Source: Gorsachius magnificus (Eukaryota; Chordata; Aves; Pelecaniformes; Ardeidae). Taken from it: a stretch of 64,000 nucleotides of DNA. How positions within the stretch are numbered: position 1 is the first letter of the stretch; the number at the start of each line of letters is the position of its first letter. The DNA is taken from assembly GCA_034008185.1 (NCBI GenBank), contig CM067109.1, positions 434,001-498,000 of the forward strand, read 5' to 3'. The notes under the pieces are model-generated. The model was not told the DNA's origin and did not search any database. It worked only from the letters and a program-made list of their open reading frames with translations. Made by a program: the position numbers and the translations under genes. Shown here in pieces: positions 1-11,479 of the stretch.

Positions 1-2970
1 ACACAGCCGGCTCCGGGCACGAGCGGGAAGCAGCTTGTGAGGAAGGAGGAACCTGCAGTACTCGTAGGCTGCTGTACCCCGGAATATCCAGTTTTTCCTG
101 AGAATGCTCTTGGACTTGTCTCCTGCGAGCCTCTTGCTGACTGTGACTCTTAGGAGAGGCTCAGCAGCAGAGCTGGGGGCGAGAGCGAGCATGCGGGGTG
201 GCCCAGGAGATGGCGCGGTGGCCCAGGAGAGGGGGATGTGGCAGCAGAAAGCCCTCCCGCCGAGCGAGGCCAGGAGGAGCCGAGGCAGGGAGGCACTGCC
301 CGCAGAGAGGACAGGGGACGGGGAGGCACTGCCTGCGGAGAGGACGGGGGACGAGCCTCATCCCACGTGAACAGCAAGTGCAGGTGAGTCGCCCTGAGAG
401 ACACTGAGGGACAGAGGTGTGGCACGGTGGGGTCGTGACCGGCCCACCCTGCGAGGGGGAAGCGAGGGGGAAGCGCCTCCCAGGGCCAGGGCTGGGGAAC
501 CGGCACCACTCACGCCAAACCTGGCTGACCTCGCGCGCCCGTTTTTAGCCTCGTGTTAGTTATTTCCTACCGACCTCCCGGAGCTAACTTCTCTCTACAG
601 GCACTGGCAACGAGGGACAGAGTATGAAGTGGCAAGACTCGACCAGATGGAACCGAACCAAAGCAAACAGGCAGCCAGGATGGAAAGAAGGGTCGTGGTC
701 CTGCCCACCCACGCACACCCCCCCCACCGCCTGCCCGGGACAAGTGCGGGGCTGTGTAACTGCAGAGCAGGCGAACCTACCTCACCCGGGCCGCAGAACG
801 CCAGCCCACCCTAAATTGGGATTTATTTTTAATCCTTTTTGGCTAAATTGTACCCATTTACGTCGGTATCTGAACAAACGGCAGGGAGGGAATCGCAGCG
901 GGAGTGACGGAAGGGCAAGGGAAAAGCAAAACCAGCCACCCTCCCACTTCAGCTGCAGTGGGATCTTCATTTACCTCCTTGGATGTACAAAAAATAAATC
1001 ACACCTTAAGAGCAAGCATTTTTGTCACAGTTGGTGAATGTCTCCTAAGCATATGGAAAATGCAACTGCACCATCAGGAACCTGATGAGATTCCAGAAGT
1101 TCCCCCAAGCTCAGGTGAGTAACTGCACCTCCACCGTGCCCAGACTGCTTGTGCCTGGTGTAAATATATCCATAGCCATTTAAAACGGTAAAATTCCCTG
1201 GTCAGCACAATGCAGCGTATACTACCAATGTACTACTTCAAAATACAAACACGAGGCTTAATTTTTGGCATTCCGATAATAAAAAATATACTCAATGGGA
1301 AAACCACCCCAGAAGTTCCGAGTAGTTCGTCCTTTGAGTGATTCCAAGCCTACCAAGCGCCACCGCGGCCACCAGCAGAGTGACGCCCGAGGGCACGCAG
1401 GGCGAGCGGCGGAGCGGCTGCCCGGCCGCGGCACGCACCTTCCCGGGAGCCCAGCGTCTCCACCGGCCGCTCCCTGCCCTCCCGAAGCAGCTTCTCGACG
1501 AGCGCAGGGATGGAGTTCGCCATCCCCGCAGGTGCCTGCCCGCTGATCCCTTCGGCTGTTAACGTCAGCGCTACGACTGCATTTTAAAAAAGGGGGGGGG
1601 GGGGGAAAGCACGTACAAACGGAGCCACGGAGGAGAGCCCAGTCATACTGAGACCTCAAGCAACTGCATCACCACGGCTCTAAAATGAGATTGCGTCTAG
1701 GCCATTTATGTATTCCATACCAGTCTGCAGCAATCATTTAGTCCCCTAAAGCAAGACTTGTCCAAAACAGAGGATTTTCAAGTTCTTCTGGCTCGACAGT
1801 TCTAACCAACAGCTAAGCCAATGTTTTATAACACATACACCATCATCTTCCCGAGAACAGAGGCCAGGCGAGGGCATGGCTGCTTGCTCTTTCCAAAGCA
1901 GCAGCTCCGTGGCTTCAGTAAGGCGCAATCAGCGCCAGCAGAGCGCGCAGACACATGGTTCTGTCCACACACCATATGGCCCTCTCGGCTCGCCCGGCAC
2001 CACAGGCAAACCCAAGAAACCTTCTTTTTCTCCACTTGTTCGCCAGGGAGTTCATCCAGTTAACCCTTCCAGAAGGCTACAGATGAGCTGACTTTAGACA
2101 AACTTACCACAGAGTTCATCAGGGCCAGGATTCGAGCCAAAGCTTTGGCTTCGTGAGATCCAAACAGCCAACTTGATAGCCCATGGCCACCAAGAGTCCT
2201 TCACACACACCCTGCGCCCCCCCCAGCAGCTCCTGCCACGCACCCCCTGACCCTCGCCACCCCTCCGGCAGCCACTGCTCCTCAACAGCCCAGTGAAGAG
2301 CCGGGCGGCTGCCCACAAGTCAGCAGCTTGCTTCACAGAAGGTCCCGAGAGGCACGAGGGAAAGTGGCACCTCCCTTTCGGCAGCACAAATCCACTAGGT
2401 GCCCATTCGCTGCTCGAGAAGCCACCACCTAGGGCCACCACCTAGGGCCACCAGCCTTGGCTCCCGCTGCTACGCAGGGGCGGCACTGCCCCACCGTGCA
2501 GCCAGGGGTGGCACGCGAGGGCTGAGCCGGGGGTGGCACGCGAGGAAGGGGGGTTTGGCTGGGGGTCCCCCCGCACCCTCCCCGCCGCAGGAAGCCAGGG
2601 TACTGGGGAGCCACAGCACGCAGCCCGCTGCGTTCCACTGAACCCGTAAATCCCTGTTTCAGTTCGTTTGAATGAACTGGGCTGAAGGACCTCTCACGGG
2701 AACAGCCAGCTCAGCATCCTTCCAGGTGCCCGGGCAGCCTCCATCACCGATGGCCTCAGCCCAGCCTCCTCCGCCTCCCCACCGCAAAACCGGACGCTTC
2801 TCTTCCGCACACCTATAAATACAAAAAGCCAGGAGGACACAAAGAGACATCCTGTAACTCAGAGGTTACCAGCCAGAGGTACAGCTGGGCCAGCAAATGG
2901 CTTCCATCCCAACTAAAAGCAAACACTACAGAGAATGAGCAAGATACAGGCCAAAACCAGGCAACATCAT
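1..2970. other. NEDD4L intron 1, distal part; no confirmed gene
   Basis: This is GC-rich intronic sequence by position. It has local duplications: GGTGGCCCAGGAGA at about 196-237, GGAGGCACTGCC at about 288-336, CACCTAGGGC at about 2425-2450 and GGGGTGGCACGCGAGG at about 2505-2546. There is also a poly-G run near 1589-1605. Plus-strand splice-like signals at 384, 600 and 1115 are described separately. No frame gives a recognisable protein, and no NEDD4L C2-domain exon is seen on the minus strand. Confidence 0.5.
601..1114 (+). ncRNA. Possible exon of an unannotated plus-strand transcript antisense to NEDD4L
   Basis: A pyrimidine-rich tract ending CTCTCTACAG at 600 is a good acceptor, and TCAG|GTGAGTAAC at 1114/1115 is a near-consensus donor, which together define a 514-base candidate exon. 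Upstream, GCAG|GTGAGTCG at 383/384 is a matching donor, which would leave an intron of 217 bases. No frame through this stretch resembles a known protein, so a noncoding transcript is more likely than a coding one. Splice-like signals arise by chance in 64 kb, so this remains a prediction. Confidence 0.2.
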
Positions 2971-3219
2971 GGCCTCAAGTTGTGCCAGGGCAGGGTGAGG
3001 TTGGCCCTGGGGAACAATTCCTTCCCCAAAGGGCTGTCAGGCCCTGGAAGGGGCTGCCCAGGGAAGGGGTCGAGTCCCCAGCCCTGGGGGGATTTAACAG
3101 CCGGGCAGCCGAGGTGCTGAGGGCCAGGGTTTGGGGGTGGGATGGCAGGGGTAGGGGAACGGTTGGGCTGGGGGAGCTGAAAGGGCTTCTCCAACCCCAA
3201 CGAGCCTGTGATTCTGTCA
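2971..3219 (+). mobile_element. CR1 LINE, 3' fragment
   Basis: This is a 5'-truncated copy of the avian CR1 3' end in sense orientation. It starts in the segment encoding the ORF2 C-terminus and runs through the GGGATGGCAGGGG and TCTCCAACCCCAACGAG blocks to the terminal GATTCTGT tail at about 3210-3217. It is very similar to the reverse-oriented copies near 23086 and 45837, so the three probably belong to one subfamily. CR1 copies are normally truncated at the 5' end and make no target-site duplication. Confidence 0.92.
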
Positions 3220-6200
3220 AAACCCGATTACCTCCTAGCTTCCAGGGACGTAAGGCTCAAGGACCCCTCAGAGACCGAATCGGTCTCTCTGAATCCAAAA
3301 CCAATCTGCTTACAACGGAAAGCCAGTCTCCCATTCTCATCCAGGCGGCTTCGGGGTTTTATGACCGTCGTTCCTGTTTGCAGAATGCAGGATCTGGTGA
3401 CTGCAAGCCTGGGTTTCCATCACACGCCAGCCACAACACCTTATCGCCAGCCGGCCATAAGGAAGGGTGGGGAAAACTTACAAAATCAGCCAAGAATTTG
3501 AGGGGTTTTTTTAAGAAACGGTCATTTAGTAAGTTTGTTCAAACAAACAGACAAAAAGGTTTGAGTGACACGTCCCTGCTTTCCTTTAGCAGAAGAAATG
3601 AAGCAAGCTTTCAGAGCCACACCAACAGCCAGGCAGAGGAGAGGCCTGGCTGGCGCTCAGCAGAAAAAAATAAAATACTGAGCATGTGAAGCAATGCCTC
3701 TACTGTCATTTCTCAGTGATTAAAAAGTTAAATACTTCTGTTGACTTATTTCAGAGCTGATGACAGCTTACGTAAGTTCCTCCACGGCACGATATTCGCT
3801 CTCTCATCACAGAAACTGGATAATTAGGCAGAGGAGAGCTGCAAGCAGAGCACAACCCCCCCAAAATTCCTTCGGCTCTCCTCCCTTCAATGTATCCCAA
3901 AAAACTTCTTCCTTGCTGTTAGCTTATCCTCCCAATCACTTTGCGTTTGGCAGATAAAATGCTTCTTCATCCTCCCTAAAGACAACCACGCCCCGCGCCG
4001 CCGGCACAGGGGAAGGAGCGAAGCAGGGGCTGAGCTGCCGTCACCACCTTATGGACACACGGACACCCACGCGGCGCAGGGACACCGTGCCCAAGGCCTG
4101 GCACCCGGCCCCACCGGGGAGAGGCGAGAAGCGGAACCTTCCCCCCCGCCCAGCCACCAGACAGACAGGCGATGAGGAACCCATCCCGGGATGCCGTCTG
4201 CTGATGACTCCCATCCCCAAAATCCTGCCGTGAACGCGGCGTGATCCTCCACGGAAAGATGCTTAAAAAGAGCAAGACTTTGAGCTGCTGTCAATGAAAC
4301 ACAAACCCAGAAAAGCCCGGTTAGACGAACGCACTTCCCTCCTCAAGCCAGGGTTGTTCAAACCTAGGAGCTGCCAAAGGAGGGGACGGCATGACCGCGC
4401 GCCCTTCCCAACAGTCTGCTCCCCTCCAGCAGATAAACCACGACAATAAAAGGAAACCTGTCGCGAGGCGGCGCGACACCAACAAACCAACACCGATGCG
4501 TGCAGTTGGGCACGGGAATAAGGTAAAGCAGCTTAATGGCAATGTGCAATGGAGAGATTCCTCATCTCCTGCCGGCCTTCTCAGAACTGGAGTGGTTTCT
4601 TTTGATTACAGGCAAGGTTCCTAATTCCTAGAAATGAGGATTCTGACAAACATCTACATCCTGCCAGGGCACGGAATGAAGGTTAAAAGAACGGAGGGAG
4701 GAACATGTGAACAATTCCAAACACACGCACTGGGTTTGTTGCCCAGGCAAGACATCGTCTGGAAGACAGACATTTCCTACTGCGTTGGTTTTGTTGGGGC
4801 TCTGGAGGTTTAGGGGGGGTTGTTTGGGTTTTTTGTTTTGTTTGGGTTTTTTTTAAACTATTTTAACTGCAGTCAGCTTCCAGGCCTGTGCACACTAACC
4901 ACATCTCTTACTTTAAAATTAATTACTAACTAACTGCTGCTGCTTTGCAGAAAACAATCCCTTTCTTAAGGTTTTGTTTTTCTTCCTTCTTTACAGGAGG
5001 GGAGAGGAAAAGACGGAGGGAGCAGGGGAGGGGAGCGCTCCAGCATCAGGAACTCGGCAGTTTGAGAACCCCACGCTGGGAGAAGTTGGCACGACGGCGG
5101 GTTAAGCACGTCTGAAGGCTACGTACGGTTCCCGTCCCGGCCGAAGGTAAAACCACTGGGAGCTTTAATAACGAAATGGCAGCAGCTCAAGTCCCAGGCC
5201 GAGCTGAGCACGCCAGCAGTAAAACCACATTCCTTCGAGCCGGAGAAGTCGCCCAACCTGCCGCCGCGTTCTTGCTTCCCCGAAGCCACAGAGCGTTCCC
5301 CGGGTCGCACTTCGCTCCTTCCTACGAGGGGGCAGAGCTGCCCCCCAGCGCTTTTCACGCCCCAGTGGAACCCCCTCGTTCAACACCACGAAAGCGAGTG
5401 TTTAAGAGGAAGTAGCAGCGAAAGCAAAAGATGAAGGAATTTATGAAAGCCAGCGAGATTTCCTCTGTTTACTGAAACCAAAATGTACAAAACTGTAACT
5501 AAATCGGGCTCCTTCTGCACGCTGGTACTGCATCTACGGCTTTTTATTGACTGAAGCTGTCAGCTAATCCATCCCTCACTGCTATGAAAAGGCCCAGAGG
5601 CTGCCAGCTCGCGCAGAAAAGCCCCCGGTCGTATGCCACAGAGTTTAATTAAGCGAGAGGTCTTGGCCCCATATAATCCCCTGGGACTCACGAGGTAGTC
5701 GGTTCAGCCCGGTTCAGCTGAACTCGGCTGTGTCCAGGCCAGACCCTGCGGCACGGCAGGTGCCCCGCTCGGGCTTTGCGCAACGCCACCCACGAGGACG
5801 GCGTGGAGAAGGGCACCAGCACCGAGCCCCCCAGTCCCCAACGGGGCCTCCGCATCTCGGGGCGCCGGCGGAGACAGCCCGCCCCGCACGCCGAGCGGGA
5901 TTTGGTTTGGGAAGGGTAAATACTACAACCCCGGGAACCCCTCGTCACCTGAAGACACAAGTCCAGCCTAGAAGCTGCAGGGGCGCGCTTGTCCTTCCCT
6001 AACGCCCTGAGATACTCGTTTTACTGAAAGGTAAGCTCATTTGGCACTCGTACCATGCCTGGTTATATTTTCAAAACAAAACACGCACACAAAAACCCTA
6101 TTAGGGATTCATGAAACATAACGCCCAGAGAAAGCGCTGCCCCCGAGACCGCTGTGGCAGCAGAAGGGCTTTGCCCCCCGGCATGGGGCTCGCCGCCCGG

Positions 6201-7830
6201 CTTCACTTCCCAGGAAGACGGGATCTGTGCAGAAGCAGCCGATAACCTTGCGTTTACGTTTACCATGACACAGTGCCCTCCAACGGCCAGCCCGTAACGC
6301 CCATCTGGGAAATACCAAACCCAAGGAGCCGACAGCGGCGTCGGGGCGAGCTCCCGCTGCACAAGGACCCGCTCGCTCCGCCGGGCAGAGCCGCGCCACC
6401 TCTGCAGGGCGTACACGTGAAAAGGAACTCTCTTCCCTCCCTCAGACCCACACGTTTTAACACAAACCACCTCGAATCTCTTCACATTATAACTAGAATT
6501 TACGTGGTGTCAGGAACAGTGGCGACAACTCATTAAAAGCAGGTCTAAAATGCAAGCTTTGGTAAAAATCTATTGACCCATTGGGCACGGCAGCCTGTTC
6601 ATCGTGTTGCTGTGGCACAAGCAGATGCGCACGCCCTTTCGCGTATGAAATGCTTCCTTATCTGCACTCTTCAGTCACCACTTAAAGTCTTCTGTGCTAC
6701 CCCTGGGAAGCCAAGGCACTTCAAATCTATAAAACCAATTCAGATTTCCCCCCCCCCCCCATTTAAAAAGTCAATAAAAAAAAAGTTACTGTTCCGAATC
6801 GCTTATTAGCAAGACAGCACGGCCCTGCCGCCACCGAGGGCGGCCCCGCTCACAGCCCGACGGGAGGGTTACGCTTTTGCACAACCAGAGCACTCAGAGC
6901 AGGAACGACAAACCTCTTTTTTGCCTTTAAAGAGTCACGGTGCTGTCCACGGAAGGTGCCTCTCCTCGGAACTCCGGGGGTTTTCCCACGGAAGAGCCTC
7001 CTGCTCTGCACAAGCCACAGGCTGAGCTGGGGCTGGGGGATCTGGCTGGAGGCAGCTCCACCGTCGCGGCCACGTGTCGGGAACCGTTCCCTTAAATCCC
7101 ATCACAGCCACCTAGGACACAGACACTGCCCCCCACAACTCGCCACCGGGCTTGTTTCAAAACCGTCCGGTTTGCCCGAGAGGCCAATAGGGAAATGCAG
7201 CACCGAGCTCCACTCTGTCACTGCTCCGCTCTGCCGCCCGGCCGGGTCGGGCAGGGAAAACGAAGCCTTTTCCCTGGAAAAAGCAGCGCCGAGGCTTCGC
7301 GGCCCCGTCCAACGGAGGGCACCAACACACGTGCAGGCCAACTCCGCGAACGTGACATTCAAGCACAAGGAGAGACACCCTCACAGGGAGACCGTTCCAG
7401 AGCAACGGATCCATCGGGAACGCGTCCATGCAAGACAAAAGCCAACTTCCCAGGTGCCCCACTTTGAAATGGTCTGCCCAAAGAGAGATGGTTTGCCCAC
7501 TGTCTGGCAGCCGTATCCCCCGCCACCTCACACCCAAGCCGTACTGCGCCGTGACATCACCGTGGCAAATCCTGTTTTCATTCCTGGCCCTGATGTTGGA
7601 TAAAGTACAGATAAGCCTACGCTCGTCAGGAATCCATCCCATCCACGGGCAGCGCTTCCATCAGACCCGAAGCCTGGGTTTGCTTGCGTTTACCCAGAGC
7701 GCGCCTCATTAAAGCAGCGCCACGGAGGCTCCGGAGGGCTTGGCACCCCTCGGGATTCGTTCCTCGCACCGCACTTTGCCCGGTACAGTCCACAAGAATT
7801 GAGATGAGGAGAAAAGGTTAAGCTGCAGAG
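3220..7830. other. NEDD4L intron 1; no gene seen
   Basis: This is moderately GC-rich unique-looking sequence. A G/T-rich low-complexity stretch lies at about 4785-4858 and a poly-C run at about 6749-6762. Open frames of up to about 235 codons occur here, but none resembles a known protein or has supporting splice structure. CpG dinucleotides are fairly frequent at 5680-5990 and 6170-6420, which may mark small regulatory islands; I cannot test this from sequence alone. Confidence 0.45.
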
Positions 7831-7919
7831 ACTGGTGGTGGGATGGCAGGGTCAGGGGAATGCTTGGGCCTGGTGAGCTTAACGGGCTTTCCAACCCAAA
7901 CGAGTCTGCGATTCTATGA
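7831..7919 (+). mobile_element. CR1 LINE, short 3'-end fragment
   Basis: About 90 bases match the very end of CR1 in sense orientation: TGGTGGTGGGATGGCAGGG, then GGGCTTTCCAACCCAAACGAG, then the terminal GATTCTATGAC. It is more diverged than the copy at 2971 and is severely 5'-truncated. Confidence 0.85.
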
Positions 7920-8807
7920 CTATATCCAGAACTATTTATTTTAAGGCATACGTAATTATATCTCCTGCATCAAGATATTTTCATGAACATAAGCTCCTTT
8001 CTGACAATTTCTAATGCATGACAAAATGTCAGCTCGGCAGGAAGCTTGTAATTCAGGGTATTCAATCGCAAGCCATGGAGGTGGAACAGGACCTGAAAAG
8101 GGAAGAATGCTGGAATGGCAGAGAGCAGTTTCCACACTCCAACCTCTTCTTTGCCTGTATTTTAGAATATAAAAAGACGCCTTCTTGAAGGCTCTTTTTC
8201 TGAAGACACGTTTTTTATTCAACCAAATGAGATACCGGGAGCTGGGAGTTTTTCTTCCACCCCGGCACATGAGGAAGGGGCAGGGAATGTTTGTGGAAAC
8301 TTTGGTTTTGTCTGGGCCACGTTCAATTCCACAACTCTCGAGGAACCCGAACTGAAATGAGTGAGAGGAGCACTTCCCTACTTGCCTTTCTTCTTATGGG
8401 GCGGATAAGGACGGCTAAAAAGTCAATTAAGTTTATGAGACTACTCCAGTAATTCCTAAAAATCAACGGTCCCAAGTTATTCGCTGGTTGGGGAGCTCTC
8501 TAAACCAACGAACGCTAGGAGCGGGGGAAATCGCTTGCACCCCTTGGGCTGGTGCTTCCAGTTCCGCTCCCGAGGCCAGCGGCACGGAGGACCCCGCCGC
8601 TGTTAACGAGCGGGGCATTTAACAACCGGCCCTCTGGCGAGCCGAGCGGGCGCGATGGGTGCGACACGGCTGCGGCCGGGAGCAGGAGCGCTCCGCGCAG
8701 GAACGCCAGCGTTTCCAGCTACTATGGGGCGCGTGTTTTTACACACACTTGCGTTCAAAGATTGCACGAGCGCACCTAAGCTTCGCGTAGCCCACGGAAA
8801 TATTATT

Positions 8808-8945
8808 TCACAGAATCACAGCCCGGCTGAGGTTGGCAGGGCCCTCCGGAGGTCCTCTGGCCCTCCAGGACCACGTCCGGGTGGCTCTTGCATAGCTCCA
8901 AGGCGGGAGACTCCACCACCCCTCCGGGCAGCCCGTGCCACTGCT
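8808..8945 (-). mobile_element. CR1 LINE, 3' fragment in reverse orientation
   Basis: The complement of a CR1 3' end starts with CACAGAATCACAG and continues through GAGGTTGGCAGGGCCCTCCGG to GGGAGACTCCACCACC and CCGGGCAGCCCGTGCCA. These blocks match the common avian CR1 3' UTR. The sequence fades into unique DNA near 8945. Confidence 0.85.
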
Positions 8946-11249
8946 ACAGCCGCCCTCGCGGTGAAAAATTGGTACGAAGTGAATGAGATTTACAGCTAAT
9001 TTTAACCAACGGATTCATCTAAAATTTTTTATAGCTCATACTTACAAAGAGGCGGATCTATGAAAGCAACGCTTGAAGAAAAACGTAGCCTGACGGTGGC
9101 GAAAGGCAATGGCTGGCTTGTCATCTGTGAGTCAGCGAGTCCCCGAGCCACCCGGCGTCTCAACGCCTCTCTCAGAGCACTTGAACAAAATACGAACAGA
9201 TGTCCACATTGAAGGTATCCACCGAGAGTTACAGCTATTTGCAGGGATTAACGTGGGCACAAACCCTGCAAAGACTTCAGCATATGCTTAATTTAAGACA
9301 CAAAGTAGGCCTACTGACATGTACAGGTACGGTGCAAGCAGAAGTTAAGCCCATGCTTAATTATTTGTAAGACATACTGCTATTTTTACAGGAAGCCATC
9401 AAGCAAGGCTGGCTTACATTTAAATAACAACTTTTTCCCATCAGTGAATGTGCTAGGACAGGTCGTTCTCCACAAGGCCTACTTAAACCCCCACCAAAAC
9501 AGCATGCAACAGAACCGCGAACCGTATTTCAAACTGGGGTAGGAACAAAGAAACACAAGAGCCTGCGTACGTCCGCATACGTCACTCGGCTGCTCAAGAC
9601 AAGCAAAGAGATTCTGCTGCTCACAAGACAGAGGCAAGCCAAGCCCCAGCCCATGTCAATGGGAAGCCATTATCCACAGCAGCCAGCGTGCAACGTGCCA
9701 GCGCGCCTGCCTTCCTCAGCCCCTCTTCAGATTTACCTTTAACGAAGCTTCCTCACAATCGCCTTCCCGAGGGAGAGCCTCCTCCTTCACCGCTTTCCTC
9801 TGCCCGTACGTTTGCCACAGACTCGACACGGCTGAGGCTGTAGGTACTGCAACTACAGCCTACGGGGCTGCGCAGCAACGCCCGTGTTGTCCTCCGTGCC
9901 CCTCCTCGCCCCGTCCCTTTTTCCTCTTTCTTCCCCACCGTTTCCATCTGCGGTCTCCTGTCGTATTTCTAGGTGACCACTGCTCTGCTCTGCAGGGTGC
10001 CCAGCACCGCCACAATCTTCAGCAATACAGAAAACAAAGAACCGGCCCGCTCCTCCTCACAGGTAAGGTGGCTGCAGTCACCGCGGCGTCCGTGACGTGG
10101 GTCATCGCGGAGGCACCCAAGGCTCGCTTTTCCAAACAGTTCTTTTCCAAACAGCTTGCTTTTACGCCGGGAGGTGAGCGACGGGCGCCTCCGCTCACCC
10201 GGACCGGCGTGCCCACCCTTCGGCGGGCCAGGTCCCCGCTCCCAGCAGGGGATGCGAGCGGCGTTACAGCAACTGCCTTCGCTCTCGTGAGGCCCCTGCC
10301 ACCCCGCAGCCAGGGCGGAGAGCGGCCAAGAGCCGCGCGTCTCCGTCCAGGGGACTTCTCCCTCTATCCGCTCCTCTTTAGCATGCGGCGTGAGTACCAG
10401 CGTATGTCGAGGGAGGAGGCAGGGACAAAAGAGATCGGCGAGTACGCAACAAGAAAAGCAGCAGCCAGGCTCCAGCGCTACGTCCCCAGCCGCCCATTCG
10501 GGATGGCTCACAGGTTCCCCTTTCCCTCGCAGATCACACTTCCCGGTACACTCGAAACCGTGAAAGCGTGTAACCCATCGAGTGTTTTGGGGTGCCTGTG
10601 GGGGCACAGCAGGCCCCGCTGGCCTCGTCGTTCCTCCCGCCCGTCAGGGCCCGCCGGCGCGCTGGGAGGGCGGGATGGCCGCTGATCGCTGGGCAGCGGG
10701 CCCGGGTGACCCCAAGCATTCCTGGCACGCGGGAGCCGGCCGGAGCGAGCTGCTCGGGGGGCTCCTGCAGCCCCGGCTGCCGCCAGCTCGTCCTCACGCC
10801 GCAGCTTATGAAAACAGCCCGGGGAGGAAAAGGCTCCCCTCCGACCCCGTGCGTGCCCTGGGCTCCCGCACCTTCACGGGGCACTGTAAATCAGACGACG
10901 CTCATAGCTTTATGCATCAACAAAAGCAGAACTATACCCCTCCCCCCCATAAAAACACCCACTCCAGCCGAAGAACCTCCCTTCCACTTGGGATTCAACA
11001 GTCGAGTCATCTAGATTAGGTGCCATTCAAATATAACGGGTAATAAAATTGCCTGGCAGCTTCTACAGCCAGAAGGGGTTTTATGCCGGCCCCTTGCACA
11101 GCACAGAGGCCGACAGCCCTCCACGTCCGGTCCCACAGAACCGGAGGCGATCCCGTTATCGACACTATTGATACCGTTATTATTCACTCCTGTACAAACG
11201 CATCCCGGGCAAGCGATACGCCCGACACCAACCGCTGAGACGCCGGAAT
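8946..11249. other. NEDD4L intron 1; no gene seen
   Basis: The sequence is unique-looking and becomes more GC- and CpG-rich toward the NEDD4L island, especially from 10060 to 10870. Frames of about 200 codons are open on both strands at 9969-10685, but these are overlapping GC-driven frames with no recognisable domain. No CR1 or LTR sequence was recognised here. Confidence 0.45.
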
Positions 11250-11402
11250 CCCAAACGGTGCCCCCGCTCGTCCCAAACAACGGTGCCCTGGCTCGTCCCA
11301 AACAACCCCTGGCTCGTCCCAAACAAACAACGGTGCCCCGGCTCGTCCCAAACAACGGTGCCCTGGCTCGTCCCAAACAAACAACGGTGCCCCGGCTCGT
11401 CC
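11250..11402. repeat. Minisatellite with GCTCGTCCCAAACAA units
   Basis: Five to six imperfect copies of a unit built from CGGTGCCC(T/C)GGCTCGTCCCAAACAA run head to tail. Unit length varies because of an extra ACAA and because one copy lacks the CGGTG part. The array lies in the first intron about 740 bases downstream of the NEDD4L splice donor, at the edge of the CpG island. The repeated glycine- and tryptophan-rich peptides seen in the minus frames are products of the repeat, not a protein gene. Confidence 0.9.
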
Positions 11403-11479
11403 CTTTCCTGGCGCGTTATGACGCTGCCGACCAGAGCAGGGAGCGCCTCGCCAGGGCAAGGAAACGACAAGCGCATCAG

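Noticed and set aside
9969..10685. Overlapping open frames of about 205-212 codons on both strands
   Set aside because: Complementary open frames in GC-rich intronic DNA are expected by chance, and neither resembles a known protein or NEDD4L exon.
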